From the NCBI GenBank assembly GCA_964620095.1, contig CAZUGT010000194.1, positions 1 to 12,650 on the forward strand: 12,650 bases of DNA, written 5' to 3'. Both the position numbers and the translations under genes were made by a program. The notes under the pieces were generated by a model. That model was not told the origin of the DNA and searched no databases. It worked only from the letters and a program-made list of their open reading frames with translations. Shown piece after piece: positions 1 through 6,708 of the stretch (position 1 is its first letter; each line of letters opens with the position of its first letter). This DNA is from JAJDXO01 sp964620095. GTDB lineage: Bacteria; Pseudomonadota; Alphaproteobacteria; Rhodospirillales; UBA2165.

Positions 1-150
1 GCGCCCGACATTGAGCCATGTCCGGGCGAAGACGCGGTCGCGCTCCCGCTCGAAGTGCTCCTCCGAGACGTAGGGTTCGGTGGATACCGGCCCGGTCCCG
101 AGACCGGGGTATTTTTCGGCCCACTGCCTGTCCCGCGCAACGGTTCCCAT
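1..150 (-). CDS. Rieske-type aromatic ring-hydroxylating oxygenase, alpha subunit (N-terminus only)
   Basis: Only the first 50 codons lie in the window; the gene continues past the left edge. Reading the minus strand from the ATG at 150 gives MGTVARDRQWAEKYPG and later the segment EEHFERERDRVFARTWLNVGR. That segment is the characteristic opening of Rieske non-heme iron oxygenase alpha subunits: the 'E..F..E...VF...W..VG' helix just before the [2Fe-2S] Rieske domain. The Rieske Cys/His ligands and the mononuclear iron site would lie outside the window. A strong Shine-Dalgarno (GGGAGGA on the minus strand, around 156-164) stands about 8 bases before the ATG and fixes the start. Members hydroxylate aromatic or N-methylated substrates using a separate reductase. 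The substrate cannot be read from this fragment. The gene is divergent from the amine oxidase at 647, so the two may share a control region. Confidence 0.82.
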   Translation of the reverse strand, partial: MGTVARDRQWAEKYPGLGTGPVSTEPYVSEEHFERERDRVFARTWLNVGR

Positions 151-646
151 CAACGAAGGTCCTCCCGGTGATTGCCGGCACAACCATCCCTTGAGAGCAC
201 CCCCGTCAACCTCGACGTCCAGGGCGAATAACCGGTTCCCTCGATACACTCTCGACCGTGATGGTTACGGGCCACAACGATAGGGAAACGCGGACGGATA
301 ATGAAACGCAATTACGAATGGATACCGATATCAAAATTGCTATGTATATATCAGCCTCCCCTCACCCAGTTCCGGCCTTCAGTCGGCCGAAGGCTACTTC
401 CGAGGAGTAGGCCCGGGGGAGAGGGATCACGATGCGGCGGGGAAACCCATGGCGCGCATCGTGTTGCGGCCAAGCCTCCGGAATCATTGTTGTGTTTATC
501 CCGTGTGCGTTGTGTATGCTTCGGAGCACCGCCGGCAAGGCCGCGACAGGGGGCGCTCGTCGGGCGCCCGTTCAGCATGTGAGCGCCGTGGAGGGGACGC
601 GGAATGTTCCGCGGAGGGACGGAACGAATTGAGGGGAAGTCACAAG
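151..646. other. Divergent intergenic region between the Rieske oxygenase and amine oxidase genes
   Basis: No convincing gene is visible in these 496 bases; the short open frames here are GC-driven and have no plausible start signals. The region must carry the promoters of both divergent genes. An AT-rich stretch lies at about 301-352, next to a copy of the intergenic palindromic repeat (355-424). A TATGCT hexamer at 515-520 is a weak -10 candidate for the amine oxidase, without a good -35. An 8-bp palindrome AACCGGTT sits at 230-237. A Shine-Dalgarno (GAGGGGAAG, 631-639) precedes the amine oxidase ATG. Confidence 0.5.
355..424. repeat. Intergenic palindromic repeat, shorter copy
   Basis: The stretch opens with CCCCTCACCCAGTTCCGGCC (358-377) and ends with GGGGGAGAGGGA. 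The same opening (CCCCTCACCCAGCTCCGGC) and the same CCCTCTCCCCC-type motif occur in the copy at 6472-6632. It contains a hairpin with stem GCCTTC/GAAGGC (375-380 with 389-394). Repeats of this style are scattered between genes in many GC-rich proteobacteria. This copy lacks the distal GGGTGAGGGGG arm, so it is probably truncated or diverged. Confidence 0.6.
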
Positions 647-2209
647 ATGCACAAGCCTACAAGACGCGCACTGCTGCGTTCGATCGGCACCGCCGCCGGA
701 TCGGCGGCGGTCTATCGCACCATGGATGCGCTTGGATTGCTGGGGCCGGGCGCCGCCCAGGCGGCGGCGCTGGATCTGCCGCCCGGGTCGGGCGAGGGCG
801 GCCGGGTCGTCATTCTGGGCGCGGGCCTTTCGGGCCTCGCAGCGGCGTGGGAGATGTCCAGGGCCGGCTGGCACTGCACGGTGCTGGAGGCATCGGATCG
901 GCCGGGCGGGCGCAATCTGACCGTGCGCGGCGGCGACGTGCTGACCGAACGGGGAATGCGCCAGGAGGTCTGCTTCGACCGGGAAGACCACCTCTACGCC
1001 AATCTCGGCCCGGCCCGCATTCCCTATCACCACAGCACCGTCCTTGGATATTGCAAGGCCTTCGGCATCGATCTCGAGGTCTTCACCAACGACAACCGGG
1101 CGGCCTTGTTCCATAACCGCGAGCGCTTCGGCGGCAAGCCCGTCGCCGCCCGCCGGGTGCTGACCGACATGCGCGGCTATGTGGCGGAGCTGCTGGCCAA
1201 GGCGGTGGACCGGGGTGCGCTGGACGAGGAGCTGACCGCGGGCGACAAGGAGAACGTGCGCGCCATGCTCAAGAGTTTCGGCGGTCTGAAGGACGATCTC
1301 GGCTATGCCGGGACGAACCGCGCCGGATATCGGGGCTCGGAGATACATGCCGGAATGGCGGCCGGCGAGGTGGAGGACAGTCTCGATTTCGGCGAGTTGC
1401 TGGGCGCGGACTTCTGGAGATACAAGCTCCATTTCAGCCACTTCCTCAACCAGAACCCGACCCTGTTCCAGCCCGTCGGCGGCATGGACGCGATCGTGCG
1501 CGCGTTCGCGGAGCGGGTCGGCCGGCTTGTGCAGTACGGCAGCGTCGTCAAGCAAGTCCGCCGGCAGGGCGACGGGGTCCGGATCGTCTGGCGCGGTCCG
1601 GACGGCGTGGAGCGCGAGACCATCGCGGACTACGCGATTTGCACGATCCCCGCGCCCGTGCTGAAGGACATCCCGAACGATTTCTCGCCCGAGACGCAGG
1701 CGGCGCTCAAATCCCTCGAATTCGTCGAGGCTGTGAAGGTCGCCTTTCAGGCGAAGCGGCGCTTCTGGGAGGAGGATGCGGCGATTTACGGGGGCATCTC
1801 CTGGACCGACAACGACATCACCCAGGTCTGGTATCCGTGCAACGGCTATCACCGGCCCAAGGGCGTGCTGGTCGGCGCCTATATCTGGAGCCGGAAGCCG
1901 GGGCTGCGCTATTCCGCCATGTCCGCGCCGGAGCGCCTGCGGGCGGCGCTGGCGGAAGGCGCGCCCCTGCATCCGGGATACGCCGGCGAGATGGAATGCG
2001 GGATCAGCCGCGCCTGGCTCAACGTGCCCTTCCAGAAGGGCGGGTGGGCGCGCCGCAACCCGAACGCCACGGCGGCGCTGCGCCGGGGCGACGGACCGTT
2101 CCATTTCGCCGGCGACCAGGTAACCGCGCTGCCCGGCTGGCAGGAAGGCGCCCTGCTCGCCGCCCACGCCGCAGCCGGGGCGATTCACGGCCGGTTCACC
2201 GCCAGATGA
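647..2209 (+). CDS. Tat-exported flavin-containing amine oxidase family protein
   Basis: This 520-residue protein belongs to the FAD-dependent amine oxidase (monoamine oxidase / L-amino-acid oxidase) superfamily. The family oxidises amines or amino acids to imines with release of hydrogen peroxide. The start is the ATG at 647, preceded by GAGGGGAAG; longer in-frame starts lack this signal. The N-terminus has a twin-arginine motif (T5-R6-R7-A-L-L), a hydrophobic stretch, and an AQAAA cleavage-like site near 38-42, so the enzyme is probably exported folded to the periplasm. The dinucleotide-binding motif GAGLSG is at 58-63, with the ribose-binding Glu at 81 (VLEASDRPGGR). The C-terminal FAD signature FAGDQVTALPGWQEGA starts near 487. 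Length is normal for the family. It lies 308 bp before the adenylation gene, so it may be co-regulated with the cassette or independent. The substrate is unknown. Confidence 0.9.
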   Translation: MHKPTRRALLRSIGTAAGSAAVYRTMDALGLLGPGAAQAAALDLPPGSGEGGRVVILGAGLSGLAAAWEMSRAGWHCTVLEASDRPGGRNLTVRGGDVLTERGMRQEVCFDREDHLYANLGPARIPYHHSTVLGYCKAFGIDLEVFTNDNRAALFHNRERFGGKPVAARRVLTDMRGYVAELLAKAVDRGALDEELTAGDKENVRAMLKSFGGLKDDLGYAGTNRAGYRGSEIHAGMAAGEVEDSLDFGELLGADFWRYKLHFSHFLNQNPTLFQPVGGMDAIVRAFAERVGRLVQYGSVVKQVRRQGDGVRIVWRGPDGVERETIADYAICTIPAPVLKDIPNDFSPETQAALKSLEFVEAVKVAFQAKRRFWEEDAAIYGGISWTDNDITQVWYPCNGYHRPKGVLVGAYIWSRKPGLRYSAMSAPERLRAALAEGAPLHPGYAGEMECGISRAWLNVPFQKGGWARRNPNATAALRRGDGPFHFAGDQVTALPGWQEGALLAAHAAAGAIHGRFTAR

Positions 2210-2517
2210 GCTTCCCGCCGGCCCCCGGCGCGAAGCGCGCCGTCATCGAGGTGAGAGGGGACCGGCAGCAGCGGCGGAAAGCGCCGCGGCCGCACCCCGA
2301 TACAGGATGCGGGCATACGGCGGCGCCGGCCATGCATGAACGCTCCGATTCGTTTTTGGGACAATCGTGCCGGGGAGAGGCCTGTGCCGCGGAATTTCAG
2401 CCTTCGGATCGGCGGTAATTCCGCTTCGCCTACGAGACTAACGATGTGTCCCGCAGAGCGGAAAAATGGCATGTGGCGCATCCTGGACGCGCCAGCCGGA
2501 ATGGATATCATCGAATC
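2210..2517. other. Intergenic region upstream of the adenylation-carrier-P450-hydrolase cassette
   Basis: The region separates the amine oxidase from the adenylation gene and could hold a cassette promoter. A GC-rich hairpin (GGCGCG/CGCGCC, 2227-2241, loop AAG) lies just past the amine oxidase stop; it has no T run, so termination there is uncertain. A perfect 8-bp inverted repeat stands at 2389-2424. A 61-codon open frame (2336-2521) ends in an ATGA overlap with the next start, but it has no ribosome binding site and no recognisable sequence, so I do not call it a gene. No clear -35/-10 pair is visible. Confidence 0.5.
2389..2424. promoter_or_regulatory. Inverted repeat, possible operator
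   Basis: GCGGAATT (2389-2396) and AATTCCGC (2417-2424) are perfect complements separated by 20 bases, about 94 bases before the adenylation start. The spacing would suit a dimeric regulator binding on one DNA face, or a long-loop hairpin. No regulator gene is in the window. The role is inferred from position only. Confidence 0.3.
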
Positions 2518-4098
2518 ATGAGCAATCACGTCGACCGTTTTCTCTTGAGTTGGGCCGCCGACGAGCCGGATCGGACCGCCATCCTCGCCCCGGGTCGCCG
2601 CTACAGCTATGGGGACCTGACGGAGGCCGTAGAGGCTTATGCTCTCGCGTTGGAGGAGTTGGGTCTCGGCCGGGGCGACAGGCTCGTGGTGGTTATCGAA
2701 CCGTGCTTCGAGGCGGCGGCCCTGTTGTGCGCCTGCTCGCGGCTGGGGGTGATCTGGACGCCGATCAGCCCGGAAAATCCGGCCGCCCGTGTCGCAGCCG
2801 TGGTTTCGGCGGTGTCGGCGCGGGCCCTCGTCGGAACCGCCGCGACGGAGGAACTGGTCCGGTCTTCGGCGCCCGGCCCCGATTTCCCGACCGGGATTTG
2901 TTCGGAACAGCAACTCGCCTGGCACTTGCCGCCGGGCCGGCAACCGCCGGCGCCACGGCAAAAAACGCCGGTGCTGGAAATCGATCCGGCCTATATCGTC
3001 TTCACCTCGGGCAGCACGGGCGAGCCGAAAGGCATCGTCATGCCGCACAGGTCCGTCTGCAGCTTCTTCGACGTGCTGGTGGAGTTTTGCGGTTTGACGC
3101 GGGACGCGGTGGTCGGAACCATGGCGCCGGTCCAATTCGATTTCTGGCTGCTCGATATCGCCCTTGCGCTGGGCAGCGGCGCCGCACTCGCCTACGTCCC
3201 CAGGCCTTCGTTCTATCAGCCCAAGCGAATGGCCGGGCACATGAAGACCCTGGGGGTGACCCAGATGCACGGCGTGCCGTCGATCTGGCCGACCTTGATG
3301 CGCCACGCCGAAGCCGAGCTGAAGCAGGTCGAGACCCTGCAATCGATCCTGTTCGGCGGGGAGGCGTTTCCGGTCCCCGCGCTGCGCCAGCTTCAGGACA
3401 TGCTGCCGCATCTGCGGATGATCAACGCCTACGGCCCTTCGGAATGTCTCGCCTGTTCGTTCAAGGAGATTCCCAATCCGATTCCCGCCGGCATCGAACG
3501 CATCCCCTTCGGTCCCGGTTTCCGCGGCGTCGAATTGATCGCGGTGGACGAGGACGGCGCGCAGATCCTCACGCCGCACACGCTGGGTGAGTTGTATATC
3601 CGCGGCGGCAACCTGTTTTCCGGCTACTGGAACAACGAGGAGGCGACGCAGAACGCGATGGCGCCCCGCCCCGACGCGCCCGAAACCGGCGAACTGGTCT
3701 ACAAATCGGGGGACATCGTGTATTTCGACGAGGCGGGCGACTACTATTTCGTCGAACGGCGCGACAACCAGGTCAAGATCATGGGTCACCGGATCGAACT
3801 CGCGGAGGTTGCCGCGGCGCTCCGGAGTTTCCCCGGCGCCGGCGACGCCGTCGTTTTTCAGGCCGGCGGGGAAGCGGACGGTTCGGCTTCGGCCTCCCTG
3901 GTCGCCAGCGTCACGCCGGTTTCCGGGGCGGATATCGCGCCCCACGAAATCCGGTCGTGGTGTCTGAAAAAGCTGCCGAGACATATGACGCCGGTGCATA
4001 TCGAGACCAGGGAAGCGTTTCCGCTGACGGCGAACGGAAAGATCGACGTGACGCGGATCAAGCAGGAGTGGACTGACAAACACGGCGGCGCGCCGTAA
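2518..4098 (+). CDS. Stand-alone amino-acid adenylation enzyme (NRPS A-domain type)
   Basis: This 526-residue cytosolic enzyme belongs to the AMP-binding (ANL) superfamily. It should activate a carboxylic acid, most likely an amino acid, with ATP and transfer it to the phosphopantetheine thiol of a carrier protein. Core motifs are complete and in order: A3 TSGSTGEPKG (163-172), A4 region QFDFWLLD (206-213), A5 NAYGPSE (303-309), A7 YKSGD (395-399), A8 ERRDNQVKIMGHRIEL (413-428) and A10 PLTANGKID with catalytic Lys508. There is no condensation or fused carrier domain. Asp208 at the A4 position that usually holds the substrate amino group supports an alpha-amino acid. The ATG at 2518 is chosen because homology starts there; the upstream in-frame ATG at 2446 adds 24 unrelated residues. 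The Shine-Dalgarno is weak (GGAATGGA). The carrier gene follows after 33 bases, so they are surely co-transcribed. Confidence 0.9.
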   Translation: MSNHVDRFLLSWAADEPDRTAILAPGRRYSYGDLTEAVEAYALALEELGLGRGDRLVVVIEPCFEAAALLCACSRLGVIWTPISPENPAARVAAVVSAVSARALVGTAATEELVRSSAPGPDFPTGICSEQQLAWHLPPGRQPPAPRQKTPVLEIDPAYIVFTSGSTGEPKGIVMPHRSVCSFFDVLVEFCGLTRDAVVGTMAPVQFDFWLLDIALALGSGAALAYVPRPSFYQPKRMAGHMKTLGVTQMHGVPSIWPTLMRHAEAELKQVETLQSILFGGEAFPVPALRQLQDMLPHLRMINAYGPSECLACSFKEIPNPIPAGIERIPFGPGFRGVELIAVDEDGAQILTPHTLGELYIRGGNLFSGYWNNEEATQNAMAPRPDAPETGELVYKSGDIVYFDEAGDYYFVERRDNQVKIMGHRIELAEVAAALRSFPGAGDAVVFQAGGEADGSASASLVASVTPVSGADIAPHEIRSWCLKKLPRHMTPVHIETREAFPLTANGKIDVTRIKQEWTDKHGGAP

Positions 4099-4131
4099 AG
4101 TTGACCAAGCCACGACGAAAGTGAGGACGCC

Positions 4132-4380
4132 TTGACGGAAGAACAATTCGCAAATGCGGTGACCGCCTACCTGACGGAAAAGCAGCCGGAGATCGATCCG
4201 GCGCTGCTGACACCGGACGCCAACCTGTGGGATCTCGGCTACGTCGATTCGGTCGGCGCGGCGGATCTGATCCTGTTTATCGAGGAGCTGATCGGGCGGG
4301 AGATCGATCTGACGGCCAGCGACGCCAAGCCGGCCGTCTCGGTCCGCGAGATGTACGAGACTTACGCCACGGCGGACTAA
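4132..4380 (+). CDS. Stand-alone acyl/peptidyl carrier protein
   Basis: This 82-residue protein has the four-helix carrier-protein pattern. Ser40 in LGYVDSVGAADL (35-46) is the expected attachment point for 4'-phosphopantetheine, followed by the helix II segment FIEELIGREIDL (49-60). It starts with TTG at 4132, supported by GTGAGGA about 5 bases upstream; no ATG or GTG is available in frame. It sits between the adenylation and P450 genes, so it probably carries the aminoacyl thioester made by the former and presented to the latter. The sequence around the serine resembles small free-standing carriers rather than fatty-acid AcpP. No phosphopantetheinyl transferase gene lies in the window, so priming must come from elsewhere in the genome. 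Confidence 0.88.
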   Translation: MTEEQFANAVTAYLTEKQPEIDPALLTPDANLWDLGYVDSVGAADLILFIEELIGREIDLTASDAKPAVSVREMYETYATAD

Positions 4381-4433
4381 CCCGGGCCGGGGCCAAATCG
4401 TTTACAGGAAGCGTCGCCAATGGAGGTGCAGCC

Positions 4434-5516
4434 GTGAAGCCAGCCGATCCGCCGAAGCTCTGCCCGATATCACAGTTCGAATCGGTCAAGGCGGCGATGA
4501 TGTCCCCCGATCTGACCGTGAACCATCCGTTTCGCGCGACCAGGATGGTGCTGGGGCCGACGATTCTCGATCTCGAAGGCCCGCGCCATCTGTCGGCCCG
4601 GAACATTCTGCTGCGCTTCTTCGCCCGGGCCAGCGCCGAAGGCGCGCAGGAGCAACTGATCGCTCCGGTCGTGCGCCGCAACTGGGAGGCGATGGTTGCG
4701 GCCGGCGGCGGGGATGTGGTCGCCGATTTCGCCATGCGGGTGCCGCCGGAGGTCATATTCCGGGCGCTCGGGTTGCCGGAGGCGGACGCGGCCGGGATCT
4801 ACCGGCGGGACATCGGCCCCATCGCCGGGTTCATCGCCGACAACCGGACCGGGCACGCCGAGGCGCGGGCGGCCAGCGAACGCCTGTCGGTCTATATCGA
4901 CGGGCGGCCGGCGCCGGAAGAGTCCGCCCAGGACGGGATCGGCGAAATTATCGGCTCCTACCTGGACGCCGGCCTCGAACTGCCCGAGGTGATGGCGGAC
5001 ATCACGCTGTTGCTCGCCGCCGGCACGGAAACGACGGTCTGCGCCATCGCCAATCTGTTCTTCCTGATCGGGGAGCACCCTGAGTCGTGGAACGGCGTGC
5101 TGTCGGGCGAAATCCCGGTGAAGGCGTTCGTCGAGGAAGTCGTGCGCTTCGAGGCCCCGCTGCAGCGCACGTTCCGTTTCGCGCGCCGGACGACGGAGAT
5201 CGAGCCGGGGACCGTCATCCCGCGGTTTTCCGCCGTCGAACTCGCCTTGTGCAGCGCCAACCGGAACCAGCCGACCCTCGACGAACCGGAAAACTGGGCG
5301 CCGGCCGACGGGCGCGGCGTCGGCGCGACCTTCGGTTTTGGCCGTCATGTCTGTTTGGGCAAGGCGCTGGCGCTGGCCGAGTTGCGGGAAGTCGCGGCGC
5401 TGCTCCGCGAGACCGGTTTCCAGGCGTCGTCGGTCCGGGAGCGTTCGCCGTTGGGAACGTCCACGTTCCGCCGGCCGGCGGCGATCCGGCTGGCGCTCGG
5501 GCCGGATTCCGGTTGA
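4434..5516 (+). CDS. Cytochrome P450, short form, likely acting on a carrier-bound substrate
   Basis: The 360-residue protein has the P450 hallmarks: C-helix GPRHLSAR (49-56), I-helix AAGTET (195-200), K-helix ExxR (Glu235-Arg238) and the heme loop FGFGRHVCLG (300-309) with Cys307 as axial ligand. It inserts oxygen from O2 using electrons from a ferredoxin system not encoded here. The GTG start at 4434 has a clear Shine-Dalgarno (TGGAGGTG). At 360 residues it is about 40 shorter than usual bacterial P450s, the loss being at the N-terminus. Placed directly after an adenylation enzyme and carrier, it matches the known arrangement in which P450s hydroxylate aminoacyl-carrier thioesters, often at the beta carbon (as NikQ and NovI do). 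That role is an inference from context. The last bases overlap the start of the hydrolase. Confidence 0.92.
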   Translation: MKPADPPKLCPISQFESVKAAMMSPDLTVNHPFRATRMVLGPTILDLEGPRHLSARNILLRFFARASAEGAQEQLIAPVVRRNWEAMVAAGGGDVVADFAMRVPPEVIFRALGLPEADAAGIYRRDIGPIAGFIADNRTGHAEARAASERLSVYIDGRPAPEESAQDGIGEIIGSYLDAGLELPEVMADITLLLAAGTETTVCAIANLFFLIGEHPESWNGVLSGEIPVKAFVEEVVRFEAPLQRTFRFARRTTEIEPGTVIPRFSAVELALCSANRNQPTLDEPENWAPADGRGVGATFGFGRHVCLGKALALAELREVAALLRETGFQASSVRERSPLGTSTFRRPAAIRLALGPDSG

Positions 5517-6454
5517 TTCCAACATTGCCGAATACGGCCGGGCATGCGGGGGCCGGCGCGGCCCGTTGGGAGGTGCCGGAGCCGCTCGCCGCCGCCGAGG
5601 TCCGGCTGGCCGACGGCGCCTCGATCGTCCTCAGGCGGCACGGCAACCCGGACGGTCCCCGGCTTGTGATCAGCCACGGCAACGGGCTGGCGGCCGATTC
5701 CTACTATCCGTTCTGGTCGCTGCTCGCCGATCGTTTCGACCTGATCCTCTATGATTTCCGGAATCACGGCTGGAACCCCGTCGGCGACCGCGGGGCGCAC
5801 AACATCCCGACCTTCGTCGCCGACAACGACGCCGTCGTCCGTGCGATCGACGCGCATTTCGGCGTCAAGCCGCAGACCGGCGTGTTCCATTCCATGTCGG
5901 CGCTGACGGCGTTCCTTCAGGTGCAGAAGACCGGCGGGTTTACGGCCATTGTCCTGTTCGACCTGCCGATCTGTCCCCCCGGCGGAACGGTCGCCGATCT
6001 GGTCGCCATCGGGCGGCGAATCGGCGTGGCGGCCCGGATGCGCCCCGACCGGTTCGACACCCTGGAGGATTTCGCCGACGGTTTGCGCGGCTCGCCCTAT
6101 TACGAACGGGTGCTGCCCGGCGTGCCGGAGCTCCTCGCGCGGACGCTGCTGCGCCCGGCCGACGGGGGCGACGGGTACCAACTCCGGTGCCCGCCCGCCT
6201 ACGAGGCCCAGATACACGAATATGTTTTCGGTTGGGCGGATTACCTGGACCTGGCCAACCTGCCCTGCCTCGTCAAAACCATCGGCTCCGATCCCACCCT
6301 GCCGAATTCCTACATGCCGAGCATGGATTTGAGCACGCTCACCTCCCTCGACCACGACTTCCTGCCGGAGACGACGCACTTCCTCCAGATGGAAAATCCG
6401 GAGGAATGCGCCGCTCTCGTCGTCGCCTTCCTGGAAAAACACGGCCTCGCCTGA
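5513..6454 (+). CDS. Alpha/beta hydrolase, candidate thioesterase releasing the carrier-bound product
   Basis: This is a 313-residue alpha/beta hydrolase-fold protein. The oxyanion segment VISHGNG (52-58), strand LILYDFRNHG (77-86), nucleophile elbow VFHSMSA (124-130, Ser127) and a late catalytic His289 in ETTHFLQ are all visible; the acid is probably Asp150 or an Asp near 260. The elbow reads F-H-S-M-S, not the usual G-x-S-x-G. The TTG at 5513 overlaps the P450 TGA (TTGA), which implies translational coupling; another TTG at 5525 would shorten it by four residues. Its position makes it the likely releasing enzyme of the cassette, comparable in role to NikP2, but the sequence alone does not separate a thioesterase from an esterase or peptidase. 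It is the last gene before a terminator-like repeat. Confidence 0.82.
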   Translation: MIPTLPNTAGHAGAGAARWEVPEPLAAAEVRLADGASIVLRRHGNPDGPRLVISHGNGLAADSYYPFWSLLADRFDLILYDFRNHGWNPVGDRGAHNIPTFVADNDAVVRAIDAHFGVKPQTGVFHSMSALTAFLQVQKTGGFTAIVLFDLPICPPGGTVADLVAIGRRIGVAARMRPDRFDTLEDFADGLRGSPYYERVLPGVPELLARTLLRPADGGDGYQLRCPPAYEAQIHEYVFGWADYLDLANLPCLVKTIGSDPTLPNSYMPSMDLSTLTSLDHDFLPETTHFLQMENPEECAALVVAFLEKHGLA

Positions 6455-6546
6455 CCGGGACGGCGGGGCGTCCCCCCTCACCCAGCTCCGGCTAAGGCTC
6501 GCCTGGGCAGTCGCTTCGCTTTGTGCCCTAACTCGCCAAGCCTCCG

Positions 6547-6579
6547 CATCCCTCTCCCCCCTTCGGGGGGCGAGGGATG
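6547..6579. terminator. Strong hairpin inside the repeat, possible transcription terminator
   Basis: CATCCCTC plus CCCCCC pairs with GGGGGG plus GAGGGATG around a TTC loop, with a single T/C mismatch in the stem. It is 93 bases after the hydrolase stop and could end the cassette transcript, or the mobA transcript from the other side. There is no T run, so this rests on stem strength alone. Confidence 0.4.
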
Positions 6580-6588
6580 CATCGAGTC

Positions 6589-6617
6589 CCCTCTCCCCCT
6601 TCTTCAGGGGGAGAGGG
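6589..6617. terminator. Perfect 12-bp hairpin, possible bidirectional terminator
   Basis: CCCTCTCCCCCT (6589-6600) and AGGGGGAGAGGG (6606-6617) are perfect complements around a 5-base loop TCTTC. The hairpin sits between the hydrolase (plus) and mobA (minus), where a bidirectional terminator would be expected. It lacks a following T tract. Confidence 0.45.
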
Positions 6618-6708
6618 TCAGGGTGAGGGGGTCAAAAGAGAAATGAGAGTGAGGGGGTTGCTCAGCAAACGGCTTCCAAACGCCGGATACGCTTCCCAAT
6701 AGGGTCGG

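Larger units (their letters stand above)
6472..6632. repeat. Intergenic palindromic repeat, full copy
   Basis: The element is bounded by a perfect 11-bp inverted repeat, CCCCCTCACCC (6473-6483) and GGGTGAGGGGG (6621-6631). It shares its opening with the copy at 355-424. It contains two internal hairpins (6547-6579 and 6589-6617). A second GTGAGGGGGT lies just beyond, near 6648. It holds no open frame and lies between convergent genes. Such elements are common intergenic repeats in GC-rich proteobacteria; no transposase is present. Confidence 0.7.

Noticed and set aside
449..646. 66-residue N-terminal extension of the amine oxidase
   Set aside because: It has no Shine-Dalgarno and would bury the twin-arginine signal, which should be close to the N-terminus.
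572..2188. 538-codon minus-strand open frame opposite the amine oxidase
   Set aside because: It is antisense to an unmistakable FAD enzyme and its composition is that of a GC shadow.
2336..2521. 61-codon plus-strand open frame ending in an ATGA overlap with the adenylation start
   Set aside because: It has no ribosome binding site and no recognisable sequence, and the overlap can arise by chance; the frame has no gene-like composition.
2185..4146. 653-codon minus-strand open frame opposite the adenylation gene
   Set aside because: It is antisense to a gene with all core motifs; long antisense frames are normal at this GC, and its translation is rich in Arg, Gly and His with no domain.
6472..6660. 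CRISPR-like or small RNA reading of the repeat-rich convergent region
   Set aside because: The repeats are a single palindromic element with nested hairpins; there are no regularly spaced units with spacers and no promoter evidence.
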